A DNA stretch of 64,000 bases, from assembly GCF_019599295.1 (NCBI RefSeq), contig NZ_JAIEWN010000001.1, positions 291,984 to 355,983 on the forward strand. Direction: 5' to 3'. The position numbers were made by a program, and so were the translations under genes. Source of the DNA: Oscillochloris sp. ZM17-4. GTDB taxonomy: Bacteria; Chloroflexota; Chloroflexia; Chloroflexales; Chloroflexaceae. The notes under the pieces are model-generated. The model did no database searches. It saw nothing but the letters and a program-made list of their open reading frames with translations, and was not told the origin of the DNA. How positions within the stretch are numbered: position 1 is the first letter of the stretch; every line of letters begins with the position of its first letter. Shown piece after piece: positions 7,724-19,443 of the stretch.

Positions 7724-8373
7724 GGGGCGAGGTCATCGACCGTCCAGCGCTGATGGTCGGCCTCGGTGACGAGGCCGCTCAGCTTGCACATGACATTGGG
7801 CAGGGCGGCGAGCTCGGCGATCTGGGCGCGCCAGGGCTCCAGCTCGCCGGCACGGGCGGCCGGCTTGCCCAGGTGGTCGAGGATGAACGACACCTCGGGG
7901 CAGCGGCGCACCAGCTCGGCGGTGGCGGGCAGCTGGCGGTGGGTGATGCAGAGGTCGCAGCTCAGGCCGTAGCTAGCCAGGATGCGCACGCCCGCCTCAA
8001 AGCCGGGTCGCAGACAGAAGGCCGGGTCGGACTCGCCCTGGGTGAGCCGGCGCACGCCCGTGATCAGGGGGCTGATCTGGGTCAGGGCGTCGAGGTAGGA
8101 GCGGGCCTGCGGGCCATCCTCAAGGGGCGCATAGGCCACGATCGCCTGGATGCGCGGGTCGCGCCGAGCCATATCGGCGACCAGCTGGGCCTCGACGAGG
8201 CCATAGGCCGGAGCGACATCGACCTGGACGTAGACGATGGCCTCGACATCGTCAGCGCTGGCGGCGTACTCGGCCATGCCGTAGGGCCGGTTGAGCGCGG
8301 GGATGCCGTCGAGCCAGGGGATGCGCATCTGGCCGGGGTCCCACAGGTGGACGTGCGAGTCGATGATGGGCAT
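7546..8373 (-). CDS. Amidohydrolase_2-family metal-dependent hydrolase (lactonase-like)
   Basis: TIM-barrel amidohydrolase of the PF04909 type, related to sugar-lactone hydrolases such as L-fuconolactonase. It starts MPIIDSHVHLWD with the HxH motif (His7, His9). Later landmarks are CITHRQLP, FILDHLGKPA and FGSDWPV, with the conserved Asp near residue 243. The expected C-terminal ending (NAxRFYxL) is cut to LWSENASS. The last few residues therefore appear lost, consistent with a deletion against the convergent small gene. The barrel and metal ligands are intact, so activity is plausible. The substrate is unknown; a role in sugar-acid catabolism is only suggested by family. Confidence 0.85.
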   Translation of the reverse strand: MPIIDSHVHLWDPGQMRIPWLDGIPALNRPYGMAEYAASADDVEAIVYVQVDVAPAYGLVEAQLVADMARRDPRIQAIVAYAPLEDGPQARSYLDALTQISPLITGVRRLTQGESDPAFCLRPGFEAGVRILASYGLSCDLCITHRQLPATAELVRRCPEVSFILDHLGKPAARAGELEPWRAQIAELAALPNVMCKLSGLVTEADHQRWTVDDLAPYVAHALEVFGEDRVAFGSDWPVVLLAADQRRWAAALGALTAHLSPEARQKLWSENASS

Positions 8374-8415
8374 AGCCTCCTCCTCTCCCTGGGCGAGCGG
8401 GCAGCGCGCTGCGCC

Positions 8416-11523
<3,108 letters not shown>

Positions 11524-11547
11524 CGAGTACTCATAAGGCAATGGAGC

Positions 11548-11686
11548 ATACGTAACGCGGTCGCTCAGGAAACCACCTCCCCATGTCACCCTGAGCGAGG
11601 CGAAGGGTCTGCCGGCGCAAGGCTGGTAGATGCTTCGCTGCGCTCAGCGCGACAGAGCGCTCACCGCGTTCCTTCTGCGGTATTTC
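11548..11686. mobile_element. MITE-like element, TACCGCAGAAG family (copy B, degenerate left end)
   Basis: The right end (11,663-11,684) reads CCGCGTTCCTTCTGCGGTA, complementary to the left end of copies A and C. The interior shares CCATGTCACCCTGAGCG and GCGAAGGGTCT with copy A. The left end is poorly preserved, with only AACGCGG recognisable. It lies just upstream of the hybrid kinase gene. Confidence 0.6.
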
Positions 11687-11692
11687 CTAATC

Positions 11693-12338
11693 AGGATCAG
11701 CGCCGCGGCGGTGGTTGGCAGCAGTGATGTGGGCATTGGGTATTATACGCGTTCTACCCGGCCCAGGTGGCTATCCGACACTCGTGACGGGCGAGGGTCC
11801 GACACCCCAGATGACACTTTTGTTATCAGGCTGTAACCATCCGTAACCATGGCGACATAGCGCGCGTTTTGAATTGTAAGTTACGTCTCACACATATATC
11901 ACCGCGCACCCAGCAACACGAGCAATCACATCCCACACCACATCCCACCACGAGCGAAGCAGAACATCCGGTTCTGAGGCAACGAGCGGCGCTGCTCCAC
12001 GCTCCAACGGCGTCCCCCACATATCGGGTATCTCTACCAGTGATCACCGTGTTGCTCGCCCACGCTAGCAGGGCTATGGCACCTGCGATCATGGTTGTGC
12101 ATACCGCAACCTTCCGACATTTCGTAGTAGGCGCGGGTTGTCACCTGATAGGGTGTGGCTCCTCCACCACACCGCATCAGAGACAATGACGGGGGAGCTG
12201 TCATCGTGACAGCCGGAAGGCGTAATGGCAACGGCGCCATTATTCCTCCCAATCCACGTCATCCATCCGACAACAATCGATAATCGACGCCCTGGCTGAA
12301 GGCGGAGTGGGGACAGCCAGGCAAGCACAGAGGTTCCT
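11693..12338. other. Intergenic region upstream of the glycan cluster
   Basis: No convincing gene is seen in roughly 650 bp. It is less GC-rich than the coding DNA and contains a short direct repeat (GTAACCATCC/GTAACCATGG, about 11,834-11,853). An open frame at 11,869-12,189 has His/Thr/Pro-rich composition, no ribosome-binding site and no family resemblance. The region probably holds the promoter and leader of the downstream glycosyltransferase operon, but I could not identify specific boxes. Confidence 0.5.
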
Positions 12339-13154
12339 ATGCAGAAAGTCTTGGTCAGCGTAGTGGTGCCAGCCTGGAATGAGGCCGAGAATCTCCCGCA
12401 TGTTCTACCGCGCATCCCGCACGACGTCCATGAGGTCATCCTTGTTGACGGGCACTCGACCGATGGGACACCCGAGGTCGCGATGCAGCTCCACCCCCAG
12501 GTGCGGGTTGTCTACCAAGATGGCAAAGGAAAGGGCGCGGCGCTGCGGACAGGGTTCGCGGCGGCGACTGGCGATGTGATCGTGATGCTTGACGCCGATG
12601 GCTCGACCGACCCGGCGGAGATCCCGGCCTATGTTGGCTCGCTCCTCTCCGGGGCAGACTTCGCCAAAGGGTCGCGCTTCCTCCAGGGCGGCGGCACAAG
12701 CGATATGTCGCCGCTGCGCTGGATGGGCAACATGGGCTTTGTGATGGCCGTGCGGGTGCTGTTCGGAGGCCAGTACAGCGACCTGTGCTACGGGTACAAC
12801 GCGTTCTGGCGGCGGATCCTCCCCCAGCTCGACCTCGACGGGGACGGCTTTGAGATCGAGACGATGATGAATGTGCGGGCGCTCAAGGCCGGGCTGAGGA
12901 TCACCGAGGTGCCGAGCTTCGAGCACGAGCGCATCCACGGCGAGAGCCACCTGCGCACCTTCGTCGACGGCTGGCGCGTGCTGCGGACGATCCTGCGCGA
13001 AGGGATGGGCAGTGTGATGGATGCGCCCAAGCCACAGCCGGCCATGCCCAGAATGCCAGCGCGGGATGCGATGTCCTACTTCTTGCCGAGCCACGATCCC
13101 CAGCACGGGATCATCCACCCGGTGGAGCTTGAGCGCGAGGTAGGTGGCGTGTGA
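12339..13154 (+). CDS. Family 2 glycosyltransferase (dolichyl-phosphate-sugar-synthase-like)
   Basis: Cytosolic GT-A-fold glycosyltransferase, first gene of the glycan cluster. It shows the GT2 opening VSVVVPAWNEAENLP (residues 5-19), VDGHSTDGT, a KGAALRTG segment and the metal-binding DADGSTDP (DxD). It resembles polyprenyl-phosphate glucosyl/mannosyl transferases but lacks C-terminal membrane helices, so it may charge a lipid carrier or transfer directly. The ATG at 12,339 follows AGAGG. Its stop overlaps the next start as GTGA, implying coupled translation. Donor and acceptor are unknown. Confidence 0.88.
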   Translation: MQKVLVSVVVPAWNEAENLPHVLPRIPHDVHEVILVDGHSTDGTPEVAMQLHPQVRVVYQDGKGKGAALRTGFAAATGDVIVMLDADGSTDPAEIPAYVGSLLSGADFAKGSRFLQGGGTSDMSPLRWMGNMGFVMAVRVLFGGQYSDLCYGYNAFWRRILPQLDLDGDGFEIETMMNVRALKAGLRITEVPSFEHERIHGESHLRTFVDGWRVLRTILREGMGSVMDAPKPQPAMPRMPARDAMSYFLPSHDPQHGIIHPVELEREVGGV

Positions 13155-14149
13155 CAAAGGTTGCGCGCCCCATCTCGGTTATTATCTGCGCCTACACGGA
13201 GGCCCGCTGGGATGATCTGCTGGCGGCGGTGGAGTCGGTGCGCCGGCAGACGCTGCCGCCCGACGAGATTATCGTGGTGATCGACCACAACCCCGCCCTG
13301 CTCGCGCGCGCCAGATCGATGATCGGCGGCGCGCAGGTTATCGCCAACAGCGAGGCGCGCGGGCTCTCGGGGGCGCGCAACACGGGCCTGTCCGTCGCAC
13401 GCGGGGCAATCATCGCCTTTATGGACGAGGACGCCGTGGCCGCCGAGGACTGGCTCGCGACGCTGGACACCCACTACGCCGAGCCCGAGGTGGTGGGGGC
13501 AGGCGGCGCGATCAAAGCCGCATGGGCGCATGGGCGCCCCAGCTGGTTCCCCGAGGAGTTCGACTGGGTGGTGGGCTGCACCTACACGGGCATGCCCGTG
13601 GCGCCCGCGCCGGTGCGCAACCTGATCGGCTGCAATATGTCGTTTCGGCGTGAGGTGTTTGCGCGGGCCGGCAGCTTCAAGGACGGGATCGGCCGGATCG
13701 GCACCCTCCCGGTTGGCTGCGAGGAGACCGAGCTCTGCATCAGACTGGCCCAGATCTGGCCGCAGAGCGTCCTCCGCTACGACCCGCAGGCCCGCGTGCG
13801 TCACACGGTGCCGGCGGCGCGGGCGCGCTGGGGCTACTTCCGCTCGCGCTGCTACAATGAGGGGCGGTCGAAGGCGCTGGTAGCCAAGCTGGTCGGATCG
13901 CGCGACGGGCTCGCGACAGAGCGATCATACACGCTGCGCACGCTTCCCCTCGGGGTGGCCCGTGGCATCGGCGACGCCCTGCGCGGCGACGGCGCGGGAC
14001 TCCTGCGCGCCGGCGCCATCATCGCGGGGCTGATCGTCACGACGGCCGGCTATGGGGTCGGCCAGGTTGAGTCTCTGCTAGAGGCGCGCCGCGCCCCCGT
14101 CACCATAGCCACGGCGCCAGAGCCCGCGAGCGACACCGGATCACGATGA
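13151..14149 (+). CDS. Family 2 glycosyltransferase
   Basis: GT2 enzyme with the N-terminal nucleotide-binding region ISVIICAYTEARWDDL, the sequence SGARNTGL, and AFMDEDAVAAEDW, which takes the place of the DxD metal site. A later CEETELCIRLAQ segment resembles the acid/base ED motif. C-terminal hydrophobic stretches (about 272-292) could contact the membrane. It starts at a GTG overlapping the previous stop by 4 bp, and its own stop overlaps the next ATG (ATGA), so three transferases are translated as a coupled unit. It probably adds one residue of a surface polysaccharide repeat. Sugar specificity cannot be inferred. Confidence 0.88.
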   Translation: MTKVARPISVIICAYTEARWDDLLAAVESVRRQTLPPDEIIVVIDHNPALLARARSMIGGAQVIANSEARGLSGARNTGLSVARGAIIAFMDEDAVAAEDWLATLDTHYAEPEVVGAGGAIKAAWAHGRPSWFPEEFDWVVGCTYTGMPVAPAPVRNLIGCNMSFRREVFARAGSFKDGIGRIGTLPVGCEETELCIRLAQIWPQSVLRYDPQARVRHTVPAARARWGYFRSRCYNEGRSKALVAKLVGSRDGLATERSYTLRTLPLGVARGIGDALRGDGAGLLRAGAIIAGLIVTTAGYGVGQVESLLEARRAPVTIATAPEPASDTGSR

Positions 14150-15264
14150 AGATCTTGCAGATCACGCCACACTACTATCCGCAGCGCGGCGGGGTCGAGC
14201 GACACGTCCAGTCGATCAGCGAGGGGCTCGCCGCGCACGGTCACGAGGTGGCGGTGCTGACGATGGCCGCCCCCGGGTCGGGCGGGGCCGTAGAGGAGAT
14301 TGGCGGAGTCCTTGTCTTTCGGCTGCTGGCAACGGGGCCAGCGCCGGCCTACCATGTGCCCATGGGGCTGCTCAGCTGCCTTGGCAGCAGCGGCGGGTAT
14401 GACATCATCCACGTCCACAACTATCATGCGGCGCTGCTGCCGATCGTCGCCGCCCTCGCGCCGCAGCGTATGGTGGTAACGCCGCACCTGAATGATCGGC
14501 CGCACAGCCGCCTGGCCGAGCTCCTGCACGTGCCATACCGGCTGATCGGCGGCTGGAGCCTGCGCCGTGCCCGCGCCATCATCTGTGTCAGCGAGGCCGA
14601 ACGCGAGCGCCTGATTGGCCGGTTCGGCCTGCGGGCGTCGGTCGCCACCGTGATCCCCAACGGCGTCGATATCGCGCGGGCTATGCGGGGCGAGACAGAG
14701 GCCCGCGACCCGCGACAGCTCCTGGCCGTCGGGCGGCTCCAGGCCTACAAGGGGGCGAGCCGCGCCGTCGCGGCGATGGCCGATCTCCCGTCAGGCTACC
14801 GCCTGACGATCATCGGCACAGGCCCATGCCACAACGACCTACAGCGTCAGGCCCAGGCGCTTGGCGTGGCCGACCGGGTCGAGCTCATCGGCGAGGTCGG
14901 CGATACAGCGCTGAGCAGCTGGTATCGACGATCAGGCGTGGTGCTGAATATGTCATCGGCCGAGGCATTCGGGATCACGGTCATCGAGGCGCTCGCGCAC
15001 GGATGTCGGGTTGTCTGCAACGACATCCCGGCATTTCGCGACCTCGCGTCCCGTTTCCCCGCCAACATCGCCCTCGTCGATGCAGCGCGCGCCCCCAGTG
15101 TGGCCGCCGCAGCGCGCCAGGCGGCCGATACGCCCGCCCCATGCGCTGATGTGTCGGTCTTTAGCTGGGAGCATATTGTGGGGCAGCTTCTATCCACCTA
15201 TGCGATCGTGCGTGCGGCGGAGGGCGCAGACGCCCCCTCACGGTATACGTCAACCCTGGTATAG
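14146..15264 (+). CDS. Family 4 glycosyltransferase
   Basis: GT-B fold retaining glycosyltransferase. The N-terminal domain starts MKILQITPHYYPQRGGVERH with the glycine-rich acceptor-side loop. The C-terminal nucleotide-sugar domain shows LLAVGRLQAYKG, VIPNGVDIARA and the E-x7-E region NMSSAEAFGITVIEAL. Length (372) is normal. Start overlaps the preceding gene as ATGA. Predicted role is extension of the glycan on its lipid carrier at the cytoplasmic face. Substrates are unknown. Confidence 0.9.
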   Translation: MKILQITPHYYPQRGGVERHVQSISEGLAAHGHEVAVLTMAAPGSGGAVEEIGGVLVFRLLATGPAPAYHVPMGLLSCLGSSGGYDIIHVHNYHAALLPIVAALAPQRMVVTPHLNDRPHSRLAELLHVPYRLIGGWSLRRARAIICVSEAERERLIGRFGLRASVATVIPNGVDIARAMRGETEARDPRQLLAVGRLQAYKGASRAVAAMADLPSGYRLTIIGTGPCHNDLQRQAQALGVADRVELIGEVGDTALSSWYRRSGVVLNMSSAEAFGITVIEALAHGCRVVCNDIPAFRDLASRFPANIALVDAARAPSVAAAARQAADTPAPCADVSVFSWEHIVGQLLSTYAIVRAAEGADAPSRYTSTLV

Positions 15265-15419
15265 CAGAAGAGCGTGCGGCGCAGATGAGACGTAGCGCCC
15301 CCGGCGCGCATCACTGGCGCACATGCACCTCTATGAGGCACGGATATCTTCCAGGAGGGGGGCAGCGGAGACAGTCATACGTCAATCAACCTCCCAGCGA
15401 GATACAAAGGATCTATCGG

Positions 15420-17447
15420 TTGAATAAGCGAGCGACAATTGCACGAATATCGAGCGGGGCCATCTTCTCAGTGGGCGCGCACGGTGCAGATCACAATACC
15501 CACGCGACGACCCAGTCGACCACATGGGAGCCCGGCTGGTTGCCAGCCATCACCGCCTTGGGAGCATTCGGGCTGCTGCTGGTGGCGCTGGCCTATAATG
15601 GCTCACGCCAGAGCGCGCCATGGGCGCTGCTTGCCTTCTGGGCCGGCGTGACAACGATGATCGCCCCGATTGCGCTGCGGCAGCTGGCACCTGGGGTGGG
15701 GCGTGGAGAGCGCGCCGGGCTGGTGATATGGCTCGGGCTGAGCCTCTACCTTATCAAGGTGCTCCAGAGCCCGCTAGGGTTCGCCCTCCACGATGAGTTC
15801 CCGCACTACCGCACCGCCAACGACATCCTGCTCAGCGACCACCTCTTCCACATCAACGCCCTCCAGAATGTCAGCGCCCTCTTCCCAGGGATGCAGATTG
15901 TGGTGAGCGCCATCGCGCAGATGAGTGGCCTGCCAATCTACCCGACGGCGCTGATCATCATCGGCGCGGCGCGGCTGCTGGCCACCGTGTCGGCCTTCCT
16001 GATCCACGAGCGGATCAGCGGCTCGGCGCGGGTGGCGGGGGTGGCCTCGCTGATCTACTGCTCCTACCCGAACTTCGTCTACTGGAGCGCGCAGTTCGGC
16101 TACGAGTCGCTGGCGCTGCCGCTGGCGACGGCGGCGCTGTTCATGATCCTCATGGGTGAGCCGATCCAGGCCCGCTGGCGCTGGCCCTGGATGCTCGCCC
16201 TGATGACCATCGGCGCGGTGGTGGTGAGCCACCACGTGACATCCTATGTGATGACCACCCTCCTGATCCTGCTGGCGGTGATCACCTTCTTTCACCGGCA
16301 ACTGCTGATCATCGGCGAGCGGGTGTTCGGGCTCGCCCTGGCGAACCGGCTCGTCCGACCGCTGGCGCGCTGGGCGGGCGGGCCGATCTTCCCATCGCTG
16401 CGCGAGCGCGACCCTTCGGCCGGGCAGGTGCCAGAGCGGCGGCGCGTCGGGATCTTCTGGATCTTCTCGCTCTCGCTCGTGGTCATCTGGCTGTTCACCG
16501 TGGCCCAGCAGACGATCCCCTATCTGGGGCCGCATATTGTGAAGGCGGCGAACTCGGTGGTCAAGCTGATCATCCGCGAGGAGAGCAGCCGCACGCTCTT
16601 TCGCTCGGCGGCCCCCGAGTACACGCTGCCAACCTTCGAGCGAATCATGGCCCTCGCCTGCGTGGGGCTGATCGCCGTGGCCATCCACTTCGGGTTGGTC
16701 TTCGCCTGGCGACGCTACCGCCGGCACCCGATGGCCATGCTGCTCATGGTTGTTGGCGGGATCTACCCGGCCACCCTGATCCTGCGGATCACATCGAGCG
16801 GCGCCGAGATCTCGAACCGCTCATCGGACTACCTATTTATCGGGGTCTCGTTTGTCGTGGCGGTGGCGATCGTCGAGTTCGTGTCGGCGCTGCGGCTCAC
16901 AGGCCTGCGCCGGGGCATCGCCACAGGCGTGATCGGGCTGATCCTGATGGGCGCGATCGTGATCGGCATCCCGCCCTGGGCGCGGATGCCCGGCCCCTAC
17001 GCGCTGATGGGCGATACGCGCGGGATCCAGCCCGAGAGCATCGCGGCGGCCGACTGGGCCCGCCCGCGGCTTGATCGCTCCTACAACCTCGTCGCCGACA
17101 AGACGAACTGGCTGCTGATGGGCTCCTACGGCGAGCAGAACCCGGTCGAGACGCTCTCGTGGATCTACTTCTCGCCGCGCATCGCGCAGCTTGAGCGGCG
17201 AGACATGCGGCGCGACAATGTGCGCTATGTTGTCGCCGACTACCGGATCACCCGTGGGATTCCGGTGAGCGGGATCTGGTTCGCCTCAGGCGAGCCAGAG
17301 GCGAAGCAGCACGAGGATCCGTTTCCGGTCGAGAAGCTCGCCAAATTCGACAGCGTGCCACAGCTCAGCCGGATCTTCGACAGCGGCAATATCCAGATCT
17401 ATGATACGGTGTTACTGCTCCAGCCGGAACCCAGCGTCTCGCCGTAG
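15420..17447 (+). CDS. Large polytopic membrane protein, probable GT-C glycosyltransferase or glycan polymerase
   Basis: About 12-13 hydrophobic helices span most of the 675 residues. The first extracytoplasmic loop after the early helices contains an acidic/His cluster (FALHDEFPHYRTANDIL). Acidic residues in this position are typical of lipid-carrier-dependent GT-C enzymes. The C-terminal 100 residues form a soluble domain. The start is uncertain: I favour TTG at 15,420, with AAAGGA about 10 nt upstream. Starts at 15,285 or 15,333 add an Arg/His-rich leader that looks non-coding. Its position between glycosyltransferases and a flippase fits a polymerase or lipid-linked-sugar transferase. I did not recognise a named family, so function is inferred from topology and context. 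Confidence 0.75.
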   Translation: MNKRATIARISSGAIFSVGAHGADHNTHATTQSTTWEPGWLPAITALGAFGLLLVALAYNGSRQSAPWALLAFWAGVTTMIAPIALRQLAPGVGRGERAGLVIWLGLSLYLIKVLQSPLGFALHDEFPHYRTANDILLSDHLFHINALQNVSALFPGMQIVVSAIAQMSGLPIYPTALIIIGAARLLATVSAFLIHERISGSARVAGVASLIYCSYPNFVYWSAQFGYESLALPLATAALFMILMGEPIQARWRWPWMLALMTIGAVVVSHHVTSYVMTTLLILLAVITFFHRQLLIIGERVFGLALANRLVRPLARWAGGPIFPSLRERDPSAGQVPERRRVGIFWIFSLSLVVIWLFTVAQQTIPYLGPHIVKAANSVVKLIIREESSRTLFRSAAPEYTLPTFERIMALACVGLIAVAIHFGLVFAWRRYRRHPMAMLLMVVGGIYPATLILRITSSGAEISNRSSDYLFIGVSFVVAVAIVEFVSALRLTGLRRGIATGVIGLILMGAIVIGIPPWARMPGPYALMGDTRGIQPESIAAADWARPRLDRSYNLVADKTNWLLMGSYGEQNPVETLSWIYFSPRIAQLERRDMRRDNVRYVVADYRITRGIPVSGIWFASGEPEAKQHEDPFPVEKLAKFDSVPQLSRIFDSGNIQIYDTVLLLQPEPSVSP

Positions 17448-17481
17448 CCTGCTCTGCAACCTTTGGATTGGAGATCGTCCC

Positions 17482-18594
17482 ATGCGCGTGCTCCTGGTCT
17501 CGAATATGTACGCCTACCCGGGCAACTGGGACAAGCTCGACGAGCTGGGCAAGCGGGTAGAGCTCGGCGTGGTGATGCCCTCGGACTGGCATACGATCGA
17601 GCTGCACCCGATGCAGGCGGTGCCAGCCAACGCGCCTGACGCGAGCTGGACCCAGTACCGGCTCGACACGCTGTTCCAGTTTCAGGGCAACCCCTTCCGC
17701 TACTTCTATCGGCCGCAACAGCTGGCTGCGGCGATCGCCGAGTTCCAGCCAGACCTGGTGCATGTGGAGCAGGAGCCCGAGAGCCTGAGCCTGCTTCAGC
17801 TGAGCGCGCTGAAGCGCCGCTATGGCTACCACATGATCTTCGTGGCGTGGGAGAACATCCACCCGCTGCGGCTGGGGGCGCTCTTCCGCAAGCTGAACTA
17901 TGCCGCCGCCGACGCCGGGATCGTGGGCAACCAGGCGGCGCTGGAGCGCAGCCGGAGGCTGGGCTTCCACAAGCGGCTCGATGTCATCCCGCAGTATGGC
18001 TTCGCCATCGACGAGGAGCTGCGGTCGGCGGGCACCGCCGAGCGCCCCTTCACCGTGGGCTACGCCGGCCGGCTGGTGCCCGAGAAGGGCATCCACTCGC
18101 TGCACGCGGCCGCACGGATGCTGCCCGATATACATGTGCGCGTGGCCGGCGACGGCCCCCTGGGCGATATGCTGCGGCCCGAGCCGCAGTTCGAGCTGCT
18201 CGGCATTATGCCGCGCCGTGAGATGCGGCAGTTCTGGCAGAGCATCGATGTGCTGGCCGTGCCCTCGCTCACCACACCGCGCTGGGCCGAGCAGTTCGGC
18301 CGGGTGATCGTGGAGGCGATGGCCGCCGGCGTGCCGGTGATCGGGTCGAGCTCGGGGGCTATCCCCGAGGTGATCGGCGACGCCGGGCTGGTCTTCCCCG
18401 AGGGCGACGCGGCGGCCCTGGCAGACGCGATCCGGCGGGTGCGCGATCAGCGTGATGAGCGCGCTGCCCTGATCGCAAGGGGCTATGAGCGCGTGCGTAC
18501 CTGCTACAGCTATGAGGCGATTATGGGGCAGACGGTTGCCTTCTATCAGGATGTGCTCGCCACATCGAGGGCCGCTGCGCCATGTGCGCCATAG
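17482..18594 (+). CDS. Family 4 glycosyltransferase
   Basis: GT-B enzyme. N-terminal MRVLLVSNMYAYPGNWDKL; C-terminal donor-binding domain with VGYAGRLVPEKGI, VAGDGPLG, LGIMPRREM and the E-x7-E motif (EQFGRVIVEAMAAGVPVIG). The ATG at 17,482 follows TTGGAGA; the open frame upstream is non-conserved. Length is 370 residues. It lies 34 bp after the GT-C-like gene and is probably cotranscribed. It likely contributes one linkage of the same surface glycan. Confidence 0.9.
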   Translation: MRVLLVSNMYAYPGNWDKLDELGKRVELGVVMPSDWHTIELHPMQAVPANAPDASWTQYRLDTLFQFQGNPFRYFYRPQQLAAAIAEFQPDLVHVEQEPESLSLLQLSALKRRYGYHMIFVAWENIHPLRLGALFRKLNYAAADAGIVGNQAALERSRRLGFHKRLDVIPQYGFAIDEELRSAGTAERPFTVGYAGRLVPEKGIHSLHAAARMLPDIHVRVAGDGPLGDMLRPEPQFELLGIMPRREMRQFWQSIDVLAVPSLTTPRWAEQFGRVIVEAMAAGVPVIGSSSGAIPEVIGDAGLVFPEGDAAALADAIRRVRDQRDERAALIARGYERVRTCYSYEAIMGQTVAFYQDVLATSRAAAPCAP

Positions 18595-18605
18595 GGAGAG
18601 CTTCT

Positions 18606-19409
18606 GTGCCGCGCAAGTCTATCGATCTGCTTCTGGTGATCGCCTTGGCGGCGGTTGGGGCGGCCGTCGCCCTCGCTCCGGGCCTGCCCACGCTCCTGCG
18701 TGCCCCGTTCACGATCACCCTGACCCTAGCCCTGCCGGGCTACGCGCTGCTCGCCGCGCTCGACCCGGGCCGGGAGATCGGCGGCATCGAGCTGCTGGTG
18801 CTGCGACTGGGGTCAAGCATGGTCATCGTGATCCTTGGCGGCCTGCTCCTCAACCTGACGCCCTGGGGTCTGCGCAACGATCTCTGGGCCGCCCTGCTCA
18901 TGACGGTGACGATGGTCGCGGCAGGTGTGGCGCTGGCCCGCCGACGACTGGCCGCTGAAGAGCGGGGCTCCGCCGAGCGGGCGGCTCACCGGCCAGCCCT
19001 GCGCCTACGCCCAATCCAGCTGGCCCTGCTCGCCCTGGCCGCCCTGCTGCTGGCGAACGCCGTCGGCACGGCCCGATCCGGGGCGCTCACGCAGCACACC
19101 ACCGGGTTCACGCAGCTCTGGATGCTCGAGGTGAGCGGCGCCGCCCCGGGGACGGTGCGCCTCGGCGTGAGCAACCAGGAGCTGCGGCCGATGAGCTATG
19201 TGCTGCGCCTCACGGAGGGCGGCCGTGTACTGAACGAGTGGGCCGACCTGGAGCTTCAGGCGGGGGCGCAGTGGGAGATCACCGAGGTGCTCCCCATCGC
19301 GGACCAGCAGAAGAGGCCGGTGGAGGCGAGCCTGTACGTGGCCGATGACCCGAACACGATCTACCGCCACACTGTCCTCTGGCCCGGGACGGACGATATC
19401 AGCCAGTAG
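18606..19409 (+). CDS. DUF1616-type membrane protein
   Basis: Four predicted helices in the first 150 residues (for example LLLVIALAAVGAAVALAP) and a fifth near 145-165. A C-terminal extracytoplasmic beta-rich domain follows, with RLGVSNQELRPMSYVLRL. Both parts match the DUF1616 family, best known in archaea and some bacteria next to glycan genes. Its biochemical role is not established. The GTG at 18,606 follows AGGGAGAG; the earlier ATG at 18,582 lies inside the previous gene. Position within the cluster suggests a role in assembling or exporting the polysaccharide or glycoprotein. Confidence 0.72.
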   Translation: MPRKSIDLLLVIALAAVGAAVALAPGLPTLLRAPFTITLTLALPGYALLAALDPGREIGGIELLVLRLGSSMVIVILGGLLLNLTPWGLRNDLWAALLMTVTMVAAGVALARRRLAAEERGSAERAAHRPALRLRPIQLALLALAALLLANAVGTARSGALTQHTTGFTQLWMLEVSGAAPGTVRLGVSNQELRPMSYVLRLTEGGRVLNEWADLELQAGAQWEITEVLPIADQQKRPVEASLYVADDPNTIYRHTVLWPGTDDISQ

Positions 19410-19443
19410 CCAAAGCGCCTCCGCCGCCTTCCGATATCGTACT

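Noticed and set aside
11869-12189. 106-codon protein upstream of the glycan cluster
   Set aside because: His/Thr/Pro-rich, no ribosome-binding site, no family resemblance, and AT-richer intergenic context.
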